A stretch of 64,000 nt of DNA from WTAW01 sp964406575 (GTDB lineage: Bacteria > Acidobacteriota > Aminicenantia > Aminicenantales > Aminicenantaceae): contig CAYOSH010000011.1 in the NCBI GenBank assembly GCA_964406575.1, positions 51,397 to 115,396 of the forward strand. The letters run 5' to 3'. Position numbers and translations under genes: made by a program. Numbering within the stretch: the stretch's first letter is position 1; every line of letters begins with the position of its first letter. Positions 54,363 through 62,203 of the stretch are shown here, in pieces. The notes beneath the pieces were generated by a model. It was not told the DNA's origin, did not search any database, and worked only from the letters and a program-made list of their open reading frames with translations.

Positions 54363-54442
54363 GGTTATCCAATCTATCCAGTTATTAACAATAATCTCCG
54401 AATAACCAATCTCAGTATATTAGCCGGTTATAATGTTGTCAA
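54363..54442 (-). promoter_or_regulatory. CGNR gene promoter with shared operator box
   Basis: Minus-strand TTGACA (54442-54437), 17 bases, TATACT (54419-54414). The box ATAACC-N18-GGTTAT lies at 54402-54431, with one half-site in the spacer and one just past the -10. An extra half-site GGTTAT is at 54363-54368. Confidence 0.8.
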
Positions 54443-54839
54443 ATGAAATTTATCCCGTATCCTGAACATTCCCCTTGCTGCATCTTTTTTCCCCCTCTGA
54501 AAGGTTGTCGCCGAATCGCTATTGTACAAGATGAAAAAACTTAGGAATAAAAACCCAGTAAGGATAAGAGAAAAAAAGCTGAAGAATGATTACGGGAAAA
54601 TAGAGGTCATAAAGGACGTTAAATTGTTGATAGTAAAAAACTGGACGATGTAGGATTTGAACCTGTGACTTTGACCGTGTGTAAAAGGCACAAATATTGA
54701 TCACACTCTGGTCACAGTTTTAATTAAATGTGGAAATTGCCCACCGAAATCCGTTTGCATCCCTCCTTCGCTTGCATTATATTTATAATACGGTCTGAGT
54801 GCTGGATCAATTCGGGTATCCAGACAAGAGGAGAATCCA
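54443..54839. other. Non-coding stretch with a tRNA scar
   Basis: No firm gene; a 40-codon basic frame (about 54530-54652) is not recognisable. It holds the scar at 54642-54692 and TCACACTCTGGTCACAG at 54701-54717, repeated at 55791. Confidence 0.55.
54642..54692 (-). repeat. tRNA-Val 3'-end scar, copy 3
   Basis: GATTTGAACCTGTGACTT and ACCGTGTG match the intact tRNA, then the common tail TAAAAGGCACA follows. The bases replacing the acceptor end (TGGACGATG) are changed. With copy 4 it brackets the SDR gene. Confidence 0.7.
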
Positions 54840-55589
54840 AGGAAAAAGTCCGGCAATACCATACTCATCACTGGAGGAAGTTCCGGTATCGGTTTCGCAC
54901 TTTCGAAACAATTCATAAAAGAAGGAAATACCGTCATCGCATGCGCGAGGAATAGAGATCTTCTGGAACGTGCTGCGTCTGAGCTTCCCGGGCTAGTCAC
55001 ACATCGCTGCGATCTGACCATCGAGGCCGACCGCATGGAGTTCGTCGACTGGCTTTTGAGCGAATTTCCCGGTTTAAACATCCTCATCAACAACGCAGGA
55101 ATTCAAAACTATATCAGCTTCGCTTCTAAGCCGGATTCCAAGGCGATTATCGATGAAGTCGACATAAACCTTACAGCTCCGGTTATTCTGACAACGCTTT
55201 TTATCCCTCATCTGAGGTCGAAAGACGACAGCGTCATTGTCAATGTTTCGTCAGGACTAGCGTTTGCCCCGCTCGCATTTGTGCCTGTTTATTGCGCGAC
55301 CAAAGCGGCTACTCATTCATTCACTTTGAGCCTGCGCCATCAGCTTCGCGATGCAAGAATTCGTGTGGTCGAGTTGATTCCACCGATGGTGGACACAGCT
55401 CTGGGCAGTGAAGGGCGCCGCAATCGCAGCGGGTCCACGCATGGGTCTGGACATCAGATGATGTCGCCAGATGAATTCGCAGAGGAGGTTGTGCGCAGGT
55501 TTTTCGAGGGGGAGGATGAGATTGTCGTTGGTGCAGCCGTCGGGCTTCGAAAAGATGGGGAGTCAAGGTTCGAAATGATGAACCGTTGA
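54840..55589 (+). CDS. Short-chain dehydrogenase (DltE-like) with ruined start codon
   Basis: The frame 54840-55589 encodes about 250 residues of a classical SDR: I-L-I-T-G-G-S-S-G-I-G (NAD(P) loop), N-N-A-G, N-V-S-S and Y-C-A-T-K catalytic motif. Homologues begin M-x-x-S/T-G-N-T-I-L-I-T-G-G; here the codon in the Met place is AGG (54840-54842), with an intact GAGGAG seven bases before it. The only in-frame ATG (55035) would lose the cofactor loop. So either one base changed (or was misread) at the start, or the gene is newly dead. It is flanked by tRNA scars. Confidence 0.8.
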   Translation, partial: RKKSGNTILITGGSSGIGFALSKQFIKEGNTVIACARNRDLLERAASELPGLVTHRCDLTIEADRMEFVDWLLSEFPGLNILINNAGIQNYISFASKPDSKAIIDEVDINLTAPVILTTLFIPHLRSKDDSVIVNVSSGLAFAPLAFVPVYCATKAATHSFTLSLRHQLRDARIRVVELIPPMVDTALGSEGRRNRSGSTHGSGHQMMSPDEFAEEVVRRFFEGEDEIVVGAAVGLRKDGESRFEMMNR

Positions 55590-55920
55590 TTCATTCAAGT
55601 CAACAAAAAACAAGTGGTGGGCGATACAGGATTTGAACCTGTGACTTCTACCGTGTGTAAAAGGCACAAAAACAGGAAAAAGCGGAAAAAATAAGGGATT
55701 TCCCCAGTAGGCTGTCGCGAATTAGACCTATGGAATCCTGAAGCTTTTTGATATTCTTATTGATTCTTCGATATTCTTGACAAATTTAGGTCACACTTTG
55801 GTCACAGCTGCAAGATTTAGAACTTAAAATTAAAGGTCTTGGAAATAGTTACCGACATAACTCCTGACAAGGTTTTGCTAAAGCATATACCAGATGCTTT
55901 TTTGATGGAAACCCACCGTC
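55590..55920. other. Non-coding stretch with a tRNA scar
   Basis: It holds the scar at 55615-55668 and TCACACTTTGGTCACAG at 55791-55807. On the minus strand the latter reads V-T-K-V-stop, perhaps the end of a lost integrase. No gene. Confidence 0.55.
55615..55668 (-). repeat. tRNA-Val 3'-end scar, copy 4
   Basis: The first 43 bases equal the 3' part of the tRNA-Val at 57611, from CCA to the anticodon loop; after GTGTG the sequence changes to TAAAAGGCACA as in copies 1 and 3. This is the best preserved attachment-site-like copy. Confidence 0.8.
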
Positions 55921-56823
55921 TCAGATCCATGGGCCGGGTGCAATCCAGTTCGTGGGGCTTGGTTTGTCGGAGGAAAGGGCTGCGACGATAGGCGATAGAA
56001 ATCTGTTTACCGAAGTCATGATTTCTCTGAATAAGGAGGGAACGTGATTTTGTTGAAGCCTTTTGCAGAATGCTTCCCACTGAGTCTGCTTGGCCACGAT
56101 GAAAGGCTCAGCGAATACCTCGATTTCCGTGGGAAGCACTGTGCCCCGTTGTAAAAAGGTCCTTCGAATAGCCTCGGCCAGGTTGGCGCCATCAAAGTCG
56201 AATTGCCGGGATAACAGCCAGATGTCATAGAAATCCTTCATCCTGCTGTTCAGCATACCCAGTTTGACCATGGCTTCAAGCTTTTCCGAGATTGAGCTCT
56301 CGCGGCTGTAACATAGCAATCTTGGTGCTGAGAAATTCAGCATAGTCGGAAAATCCAACTCCTCAGGCTTTGGAAATATGATGTCGCCGAAGCCGATATC
56401 AATCTGCATATTGACTCTCACAGAGCCCAATGCGCCCAGGAACCGAATCCTAATCCCATTGTAATCCGCGTCTTCGGTGATATGCTCTGCCTGAATGGAA
56501 TCAGGATCGAAGACAAGCCCATCCGCTTCTACATCCTCAGTCAAGATATCCCGAATCTGTGTAATAATGTCGATTTCCTCGTTACTCGTTCTTCCCAGCA
56601 TGTCGATGTCCATGGTCGGACGAACTTCCGGCGAACGCCAGACTCTCAGCATCAAAGCACCTTTGAGAATAAATCGGTCTGCGTGAGATGATTGGGATAG
56701 TCGGTAGAGGAATCTCTCCATGGCAAAGTATTGAAGCAACTCGTTGAATGGGCGCCTCTCGCTCTTAGCCCGGTTGAAGAGGCGTTGCCGGACAGACGCA
56801 GGGATATTTTTGGGAGACTTCAT
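55921..56823 (-). CDS. abiEii: AbiEii-type nucleotidyltransferase toxin
   Basis: 300 residues. The nucleotidyltransferase core has F-I-L-K-G-A-L-M-L and T-M-D-I-D-M-L-G (metal-binding Asp pair), later S-I-S-E-K-L-E-A-M-V-K-L and R-M-K-D-F-Y-D-I-W-L-L, all AbiEii marks. In type IV toxin-antitoxin/abortive-infection systems it transfers nucleotides to block growth on phage attack. It overlaps the antitoxin gene by four bases, the usual coupling. Confidence 0.92.
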   Translation of the reverse strand: MKSPKNIPASVRQRLFNRAKSERRPFNELLQYFAMERFLYRLSQSSHADRFILKGALMLRVWRSPEVRPTMDIDMLGRTSNEEIDIITQIRDILTEDVEADGLVFDPDSIQAEHITEDADYNGIRIRFLGALGSVRVNMQIDIGFGDIIFPKPEELDFPTMLNFSAPRLLCYSRESSISEKLEAMVKLGMLNSRMKDFYDIWLLSRQFDFDGANLAEAIRRTFLQRGTVLPTEIEVFAEPFIVAKQTQWEAFCKRLQQNHVPSLFREIMTSVNRFLSPIVAALSSDKPSPTNWIAPGPWI

Positions 56824-57413
56824 ACAGTTGCCTCCAGGTAAGGCCGCATCACCTTTTCGATCCGGCAGATCTTGGCGTATTTGAGCAGCTCTTTAAGGTT
56901 GAACTTCTTTCGTGTCTTGTAGAGTTTCAGTGCTTCCAGCACAACGTCCATTCCGATCTTATTACGAAACTTGAAGCAATCGGCCAGGGTTTTTTCGGGG
57001 TTGTATACTTTAACGAGCACACCATCAATTAGATGCTCTTCGATGCCGGATTTGTAGGCTTCATTCGAAAATCTATGAGTCTGGATGGGAGGATGATCTA
57101 GTGAAGGCATCCGGGAGTCCCTTGGCACCGCCACGGAAACATCATGGGGAATCTGGGTCGTGATGTCGTGGTATGCAAGTGCAGAGACGAGACAGATGAC
57201 GGCGTTTGGAAAGCGAAGGCTCACTGTAACCAGATCCGGATTGCTGATCGGAGGTAGTTCCACCAGCCGATAGATACCTCTGCTCACCTGCTCAATTACG
57301 CCCTTGTCCCTGAGTGAATAAAGCATGTAGCGTGTGATACCATTCGCGATAGCCTCACTCATTCGAAGTTTGCCACCGTGTTTGCGAAAAATTTCTTCAG
57401 GTCGTTCTTTCAT
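56820..57413 (-). CDS. abiEi: AbiEi-type antitoxin and repressor
   Basis: 197 residues from the ATG at 57413 with GGAG six bases upstream; the longer frame lies over the promoter. An N-terminal winged helix (A-I-A-N-G-I-T-R-Y-M-L-Y-S-L-R-D-K-G-V-I) and a C-terminal antitoxin domain (N-P-E-K-T-L-A-D-C-F-K-F-R) match AbiEi_4-type proteins. It would repress its own operon at the palindrome 57433-57458 and counter the toxin. Confidence 0.92.
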   Translation of the reverse strand: MKERPEEIFRKHGGKLRMSEAIANGITRYMLYSLRDKGVIEQVSRGIYRLVELPPISNPDLVTVSLRFPNAVICLVSALAYHDITTQIPHDVSVAVPRDSRMPSLDHPPIQTHRFSNEAYKSGIEEHLIDGVLVKVYNPEKTLADCFKFRNKIGMDVVLEALKLYKTRKKFNLKELLKYAKICRIEKVMRPYLEATV

Positions 57414-57432
57414 TTCTGGCTCCAGACAAAGA

Positions 57433-57487
57433 GTTACCACTTGTTTGTAAGTGGTGACAATATGTCTGATTTCGACTAAAAAATCAA
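57433..57487 (-). promoter_or_regulatory. abiE promoter and operator
   Basis: Minus-strand TTGATT (57487-57482), 17 bases, CATATT (57464-57459). Directly after the -10 lies an inverted repeat with 10-bp arms and one mismatch (GTTACCACTT 57433-57442, AAGTGGTGAC 57449-57458; 6-base centre). It covers the start site, as expected for AbiEi autorepression. Confidence 0.78.
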
Positions 57488-57610
57488 GGAGAATCTGAAA
57501 ATTTGAAGAACACCATAATGCCAATAAAAATTGTTAATAATATAATCATCCTTTATCCCCCTAGGATAATTATATGGCCCTGGATAAGGTTGGCTTTCTG
57601 GGAAAATAAA

Positions 57611-57685
57611 TGGTGGGCGATACAGGATTTGAACCTGTGACTTCTACCGTGTGAAGGTAGCACTCTTCCACTGAGTTAATCGCCC
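57611..57685 (-). tRNA. tRNA-Val(CAC)
   Basis: Full cloverleaf with encoded CCA: acceptor GGGCGAT pairs with ATCGCCC, the anticodon stem CTACC/GGTAG encloses the loop TTCACAC (anticodon CAC, Val), and the T-arm has GGTTCAAATCC. Four degenerate copies of its 3' end elsewhere in the window show that it has been an integration target. Confidence 0.93.
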
Positions 57686-57944
57686 AGCCATGTGTATTTT
57701 TATTCCATTTGGCGTTCTTTGTCAATGGGAAGCCCTTTCATTATCCCGCATCTGAGCTGTCCGATGATTATCGAATTCAAGAGGTCATGTCTTAGTGATA
57801 AATTTTGCTTCGGAGCGATTCCATCCTGAATAGAATTGATTTTATTTGCGTATATTCATATAGGTAAATGAAATACGCACAAAGTGATTTTGAGACGAAT
57901 GAAATTAGAGGAATCATGAACAAAAAGAATCAAAGGAGAGTGCG

Positions 57945-58163
57945 ATGGAAGCTTTGGTGTGGATCTTTTTCATAATCCCTTTTTTTCTTGTGATCTTAGG
58001 TTTGTTGATCTGGAGTCTTGTCTGGGCTTACAAAGACGCTGAAAAACGTGGGAAATCAGGATGGATTGTTGTTCTAATGATCTTCTTCTTGAACTGGCCG
58101 ACCAGTCTGTTGGTTTGGCTGGTGTTTCGCCCGGATATAAAACCTACGGAAGAGAAAGTCTAG
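57945..58163 (+). CDS. Small membrane protein with two helices
   Basis: 72 residues with AGGAGAG before the ATG. Two hydrophobic helices (about 5-27 and 40-60) frame a W-A-Y-K-D-A-E-K-R-G-K-S-G-W loop, a pattern common in small PLDc_N-like membrane proteins of unknown role. Separated by 140 bases from the zinc-ribbon protein downstream. Confidence 0.7.
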   Translation: MEALVWIFFIIPFFLVILGLLIWSLVWAYKDAEKRGKSGWIVVLMIFFLNWPTSLLVWLVFRPDIKPTEEKV

Positions 58164-58185
58164 AGACATACGAGTATAATCTATA

Positions 58186-58206
58186 GGTCAGCTCGGGGAG
58201 CTGACC
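58186..58206. repeat. Strong GC hairpin in an intergenic repeat-like sequence
   Basis: GGTCAGCTC (58186-58194), loop GGG, GAGCTGACC (58198-58206). The following bases (CTACATCGGACT, GGACGATCCCTAC) look like a compact mobile-repeat type with CCCTAC borders. There is no T-run, so it is not a standard terminator. Confidence 0.5.
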
Positions 58207-58302
58207 CTACATCGGACTAAGTCGGACCGTTCGGGGGACGATCCCTACACAAAAGATTGAAGTTTGATTGACATTAATTTCGTTTCCAATTATAAATAAA
58301 CC

Positions 58303-59562
58303 ATGGCCATAAGACGCTGCCCATACTGCAAAGCAATCATTGATGAGGGATCGGAATACTGCTCTAACTGCGGGACTCAGCTGATATTTCCTGAGGACGA
58401 GTTTGTCGAAGAGGAAATACCCGGGGAGAAAATTGTCGACGTGGATGAAGAAGAAATAGAGCCCGAGGAGCAGCGAAATCCGACGAAAGGGAAAGGCCGG
58501 TCTGCAAAGGGTAAGAAAGCAGGTAAGGAGCCTGATGATGTTCCCGATGAAGAAGACTCAGAGGGGGTGGAAGCCGAAGCAGCGGATCAAGCCGAAGAAT
58601 CTGAAACCAGCTTTGAGATAGAGTCCGATGAGGCGGAAATAGAAACGCCTTTTGATAAATCAGAAGAGCCTGAGGTCGAAGAACCTTTTGTAGAAGAACA
58701 AGAACCTTTAGACATGGAAGAGGCTTCAACTGGGGAGCTTTCTGATGATGAGTCCCTGGAGCCGGAAGAGAAGGTCTCTTTTAAGACAGAGGAAGAAGAA
58801 GGGGAGGACACTGAGGAAGATACCGCTCAAGATGAAACTGTGGATTTTAGAACCGCAGACCTGGAGAGCTTGGTAGACCCTGCTGAAAAAGAAAAAGAAG
58901 AGATCGAAAAATTCCTCGATTCATTGAAAGAAGAACGGGAAAAAACCAAGAAATATTACGAAGAGACAGGAGAATTGCCTCCATGGGCCCAGAGTATGAG
59001 AGAAGGTGCGACTACGGATGTTCCTTTGGAAGAAGAAGCTATCGGTGAAGAGCCTATAGAAGCCATAGAAGGTGAAAAAGAGGCGGGAGTCGAAGAACAT
59101 GCTGCAGTTGAGGAGCCGTTCGGAACTAAAGAACACGAGGAAACAGTAGAGCCTTTTAGTGATGCTCTGGCCGAAGAAAAAACCGAAGGAGAGGATGCCG
59201 TTCGCCCAGGAGATACCGGAATGGGCCTACCAGAAAGGGTTGATCAGCAGAATCTTCCTTTCGACCAGGGTCTTTTTGGAACCACACTAGAGAAGCAAAA
59301 GAAGAGTCGTTTCAAAAAGCCGCAGATGGAATTCTCTCCATGGATGAAGTCCAGAATCTTTGATGTCCTCTTCATTTTCGGAGTGTGGATCGTTGCTCTA
59401 TGGCTGGCATCCCGTGTCGTGGGAATCTCTCTCTTTCATCTGCTCACAGCATCCGCAGTGCAAACTCTCGGTTTTTTTGTGATCCTACTCTTGATCTATT
59501 TTTTCCTGTTTCTCTTTTTTCTGGGAGAAACTTTGGGGGATCACCTGTTTTCTGAAGATTAG
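58303..59562 (+). CDS. Zinc-ribbon, acidic-linker membrane protein
   Basis: 419 residues. N-terminal zinc ribbon C-P-Y-C...C-S-N-C-G (6-23), then about 300 residues extremely rich in Glu, Asp, Ser and Pro, with no fold expected, then two or three C-terminal membrane helices (about 348-410) resembling the start of an RDD domain. It overlaps the lptB end tail-to-tail by four bases. The bulk composition is a clear oddity; function unknown. Confidence 0.72.
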   Translation: MAIRRCPYCKAIIDEGSEYCSNCGTQLIFPEDEFVEEEIPGEKIVDVDEEEIEPEEQRNPTKGKGRSAKGKKAGKEPDDVPDEEDSEGVEAEAADQAEESETSFEIESDEAEIETPFDKSEEPEVEEPFVEEQEPLDMEEASTGELSDDESLEPEEKVSFKTEEEEGEDTEEDTAQDETVDFRTADLESLVDPAEKEKEEIEKFLDSLKEEREKTKKYYEETGELPPWAQSMREGATTDVPLEEEAIGEEPIEAIEGEKEAGVEEHAAVEEPFGTKEHEETVEPFSDALAEEKTEGEDAVRPGDTGMGLPERVDQQNLPFDQGLFGTTLEKQKKSRFKKPQMEFSPWMKSRIFDVLFIFGVWIVALWLASRVVGISLFHLLTASAVQTLGFFVILLLIYFFLFLFFLGETLGDHLFSED

Positions 59563-60302
59563 TCGTCTACAACCTCATCACCGAGTTTGAAATTTTCTCC
59601 CAAAAATTTTTCTTTAGCCTTTGTATCAGAGGCAATTTCTTGAGGAGTCCCTTTGACCAGAATTTCTCCTTGGTCGATGATGTAGGCGGTGTCGGTTATT
59701 TTCAAGGTATCGCGGACATTGTGATCAGAGAGGATAATGCCGATAGCCTTGTTTTTTAAGTTCAGAAGTATTCGTTGGATCTCTACGATCGTCAAGGGAT
59801 CGATCCCGGTGAAGGGCTCATCCAGTAGAAGAAATTTAGGATCGAGGATAAGGGTGCGGCAGATCTCGAGCCTTCGTCTTTCTCCTCCTGAGAGACTGAA
59901 TGTTGGATGCGATCGTAATGACTTGAGGCCCAACTCCTCGAGCAAATGATTCGTGAGCGTCTTTATCTCGTTTTTTTTGTATTTCTTGAGCTCGAGAATC
60001 ATGGTGAGGTTTTTCTCGACCGTTGTCTTAAGGAAGACGGAATTTTCCTGAGGCAGATATGTGATCCCTTCATCGGCCCTGCGATTGCTTGTGTGGCGGG
60101 AGATATCTGTCTCGTCCAGATAGATGGTCCCATTATCCGGTTTGATCAGTCCCACCATCATCTGGAAGGTTGTTGTTTTGCCCGCACCATTCCGTCCTAA
60201 TAGGGCTATGATCTCTCCGCTATAAACAGCGATGTCCACGCCATTGACCACAATACGTTTGCCATAGCTCTTTTTGAGATGCTCTGCTTTGAGGACAGCC
60301 AT
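59559..60302 (-). CDS. lptB: LPS export ABC ATPase LptB
   Basis: 247 residues. Walker A G-R-N-G-A-G-K-T-T (36-44), Q-loop, signature L-S-G-G-E-R-R-R, Walker B L-L-L-D-E-P-F-T-G-I-D-P and H-loop S-D-H-N. The L-P-Q-E-N-S-V-F segment and G-I-I-L-S-D-H-N-V-R-D-T are typical LptB. It powers lipopolysaccharide transport with LptFG, indicating a diderm cell. lptA, lptC and lptFG are not in the window. Confidence 0.92.
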   Translation of the reverse strand: MAVLKAEHLKKSYGKRIVVNGVDIAVYSGEIIALLGRNGAGKTTTFQMMVGLIKPDNGTIYLDETDISRHTSNRRADEGITYLPQENSVFLKTTVEKNLTMILELKKYKKNEIKTLTNHLLEELGLKSLRSHPTFSLSGGERRRLEICRTLILDPKFLLLDEPFTGIDPLTIVEIQRILLNLKNKAIGIILSDHNVRDTLKITDTAYIIDQGEILVKGTPQEIASDTKAKEKFLGENFKLGDEVVDD

Positions 60303-60364
60303 TGCTTGACCTTAAACTTATCAGATAAAATACTAGTTTCTGACACTCCATGTGTCAAGGTCCC

Positions 60365-61210
60365 ATGAAAAAGATAATCAGTGCCTCACGAAGAACAGAT
60401 ATGGTTGCTTTCTTCCCGGAATGGCTCTCTTCGGCAATCCACAGAGAGGAAGCCAAAGTCTATGGTCCGTCGGGGCACACTTATACGGTGGACTTGCACC
60501 CGCAAGTTGTCCACACGTTTGTTCTGTGGTCGAAGAATTTTGCAAATCTCATCGATAATGCATATGGCTTGAGGGATGAAATTCACAAGTACGAGCAGCT
60601 TTACCTCCATTTTACCATAACAGGCCTGGGAGGCAGTTTTATCGAACAGGGCGTTCCCCCGTCTCTTGGTGCGCTTTCTCAGTTGGATGAATTGATCCCG
60701 ATTGTGAGAAATCCTCAGAGGATTTCAGTGCGGTTTGATCCGCTCATCTACTGGAAAGAAGGCGGAGAAGAGAGGACGAACCTCCATTTTTTTGAGAATA
60801 TGGCGCCCGCTCTCCAGGTCAAAGGGATCCAAGATGTCCGCATCAGTTTTGCCCAGTGGTACAACAAGGCAAAAAGGAGAGCAGCCAAAATGGATTTCTT
60901 CTATACAGATCCTCCGCACGAACAAAAAGTCAGAGACGTGATGTTCTTGCATGAAATCGCAAAGAGCTATGGCCTTAAACTTTATATCTGCAGTCAGACT
61001 TTCCTGGCAGAGGGTGCCTGTATCCCTCAATCCTCATGCATCCATGGGCCTTCGCTCCAGGCTCTTCATCCGGAACACGCCTGCGTCTCAACGAAAAAAG
61101 ACAGGACTCAGCGCAAAGAATGCCTCTGTACAGAGTCTGTGGATATCGGGAGCTACACCCAGTTCTGCCCCCATTGTTGTCTTTACTGCTATGCCAATCC
61201 AAAGATTTAA
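60365..61210 (+). CDS. DUF1848-family protein
   Basis: 281 residues from the ATG at 60365. It opens I-S-A-S-R-R-T-D-M-V-A-F-F-P-E-W, contains H-F-T-I-T-G-L-G and S-V-R-F-D-P-L-I-Y-W, and ends with many Cys, the last group being C-P-H-C-C-L-Y-C-Y-A-N. These are DUF1848 marks; the terminal Cys set resembles a radical-SAM-like cluster site. Biochemical role unknown. Divergent from lptB. Confidence 0.82.
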   Translation: MKKIISASRRTDMVAFFPEWLSSAIHREEAKVYGPSGHTYTVDLHPQVVHTFVLWSKNFANLIDNAYGLRDEIHKYEQLYLHFTITGLGGSFIEQGVPPSLGALSQLDELIPIVRNPQRISVRFDPLIYWKEGGEERTNLHFFENMAPALQVKGIQDVRISFAQWYNKAKRRAAKMDFFYTDPPHEQKVRDVMFLHEIAKSYGLKLYICSQTFLAEGACIPQSSCIHGPSLQALHPEHACVSTKKDRTQRKECLCTESVDIGSYTQFCPHCCLYCYANPKI

Positions 61211-61456
61211 TCTGAATTATTCATAAAAGCTGCTGATCCATTTATTCATAAAACTTCCATTTTATATGATCAGCGTCTTTTACCATTCGGGCGAATCGAC
61301 CTTACCGCGTCTGTTTCGTTGCGGCCCATTCGCAGTAGACATCTACGGCTTCATGGGCCACTGCCTCACAGCCACGGCAAGCTCGACTCGTGAATAATTC
61401 AGGTTAAGGGGGATTTGGAGAGAAGTGATCTGAAGTACTCCCCTGAGGTCGAATCG

Positions 61457-62197
61457 TTAAATTCCCAGACCTAACCTCTCTGCTAATGCTGGGGGCAGTC
61501 CTGCCTCGAGAATTTTTTTCTGGGCTTCTTCGATGTTGTACTCGATCCGGAAAAATTTGATCTTTTTCTGTTTGCTGTCGTAGATGGCACAAGAAGCCCG
61601 GGTGTTCCTGTCCCGAGGCTGACCCACAGAACCGGGGTTAATTAGATACCTGACGTCTTTTTCGATCTTGATCTCGCTCGCGTTTCCTGTAATGAAGGTT
61701 CCTTCGACGAAGTGGTCCTTTTCCGTATAGAGGAAGGGGAAATGTGTGTGGCCGAAGAAACAGATCTGCGTTTTGATGTGGAGGAACGCTTCGGCTGCAT
61801 CGAACTCACCAAATATATAGTGGTCCTCATCGAAAGGTGCTCCGTGGCAGATCGTGATATCTTTATTGACGGTTTGAGGGCCTTGTTTAAGGCGTTTGAG
61901 GAAGGTGAGATTGTTCTTTTTAAGAGTCTGCTGGGTCCAGTGGATGGCTGAAGCTGCGATTGGATTGAAAGTTTTGACATTGTCGATCTCACAGACAGCT
62001 TTGTCGTGGTTACCCCTGATGATGGACAAGGGGTTGAGGAGCTGGATCTTTTGGATGATTTCGTTCGGGGATGCGCCATATCCGACCATATCTCCGAGAA
62101 AGAGGAAGTGATCGATCTTTCGCCTCCGCGCAAACTTCAAAACAGCGAGGAAGGCCTCTAAGTTTCCATGAATGTCTGTAAATATGAAATATTTCAT
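61457..62197 (-). CDS. Metallophosphoesterase (YfcE/MJ0936 type)
   Basis: 246 residues. Metal motifs in order: D-I-H-G-N (8-12), G-D-M-V-G-Y-G, G-N-H-D, C-H-G-A and G-H-T-H. A C-terminal extension of about 50 residues ends E-A-G-L-P-P-A-L-A-E-R. It begins six bases after the lipA stop and closes the rpsU-lipA operon. Substrate unknown. Confidence 0.88.
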   Translation of the reverse strand: MKYFIFTDIHGNLEAFLAVLKFARRRKIDHFLFLGDMVGYGASPNEIIQKIQLLNPLSIIRGNHDKAVCEIDNVKTFNPIAASAIHWTQQTLKKNNLTFLKRLKQGPQTVNKDITICHGAPFDEDHYIFGEFDAAEAFLHIKTQICFFGHTHFPFLYTEKDHFVEGTFITGNASEIKIEKDVRYLINPGSVGQPRDRNTRASCAIYDSKQKKIKFFRIEYNIEEAQKKILEAGLPPALAERLGLGI

Positions 62198-62203
62198 TTT
62201 ATC

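Noticed and set aside
54701..55093. A 130-codon minus-strand frame.
   Set aside because: It is antisense to the SDR gene; only its last few codons (T-V-T-R-V) may be of interest as an integrase-end relic.
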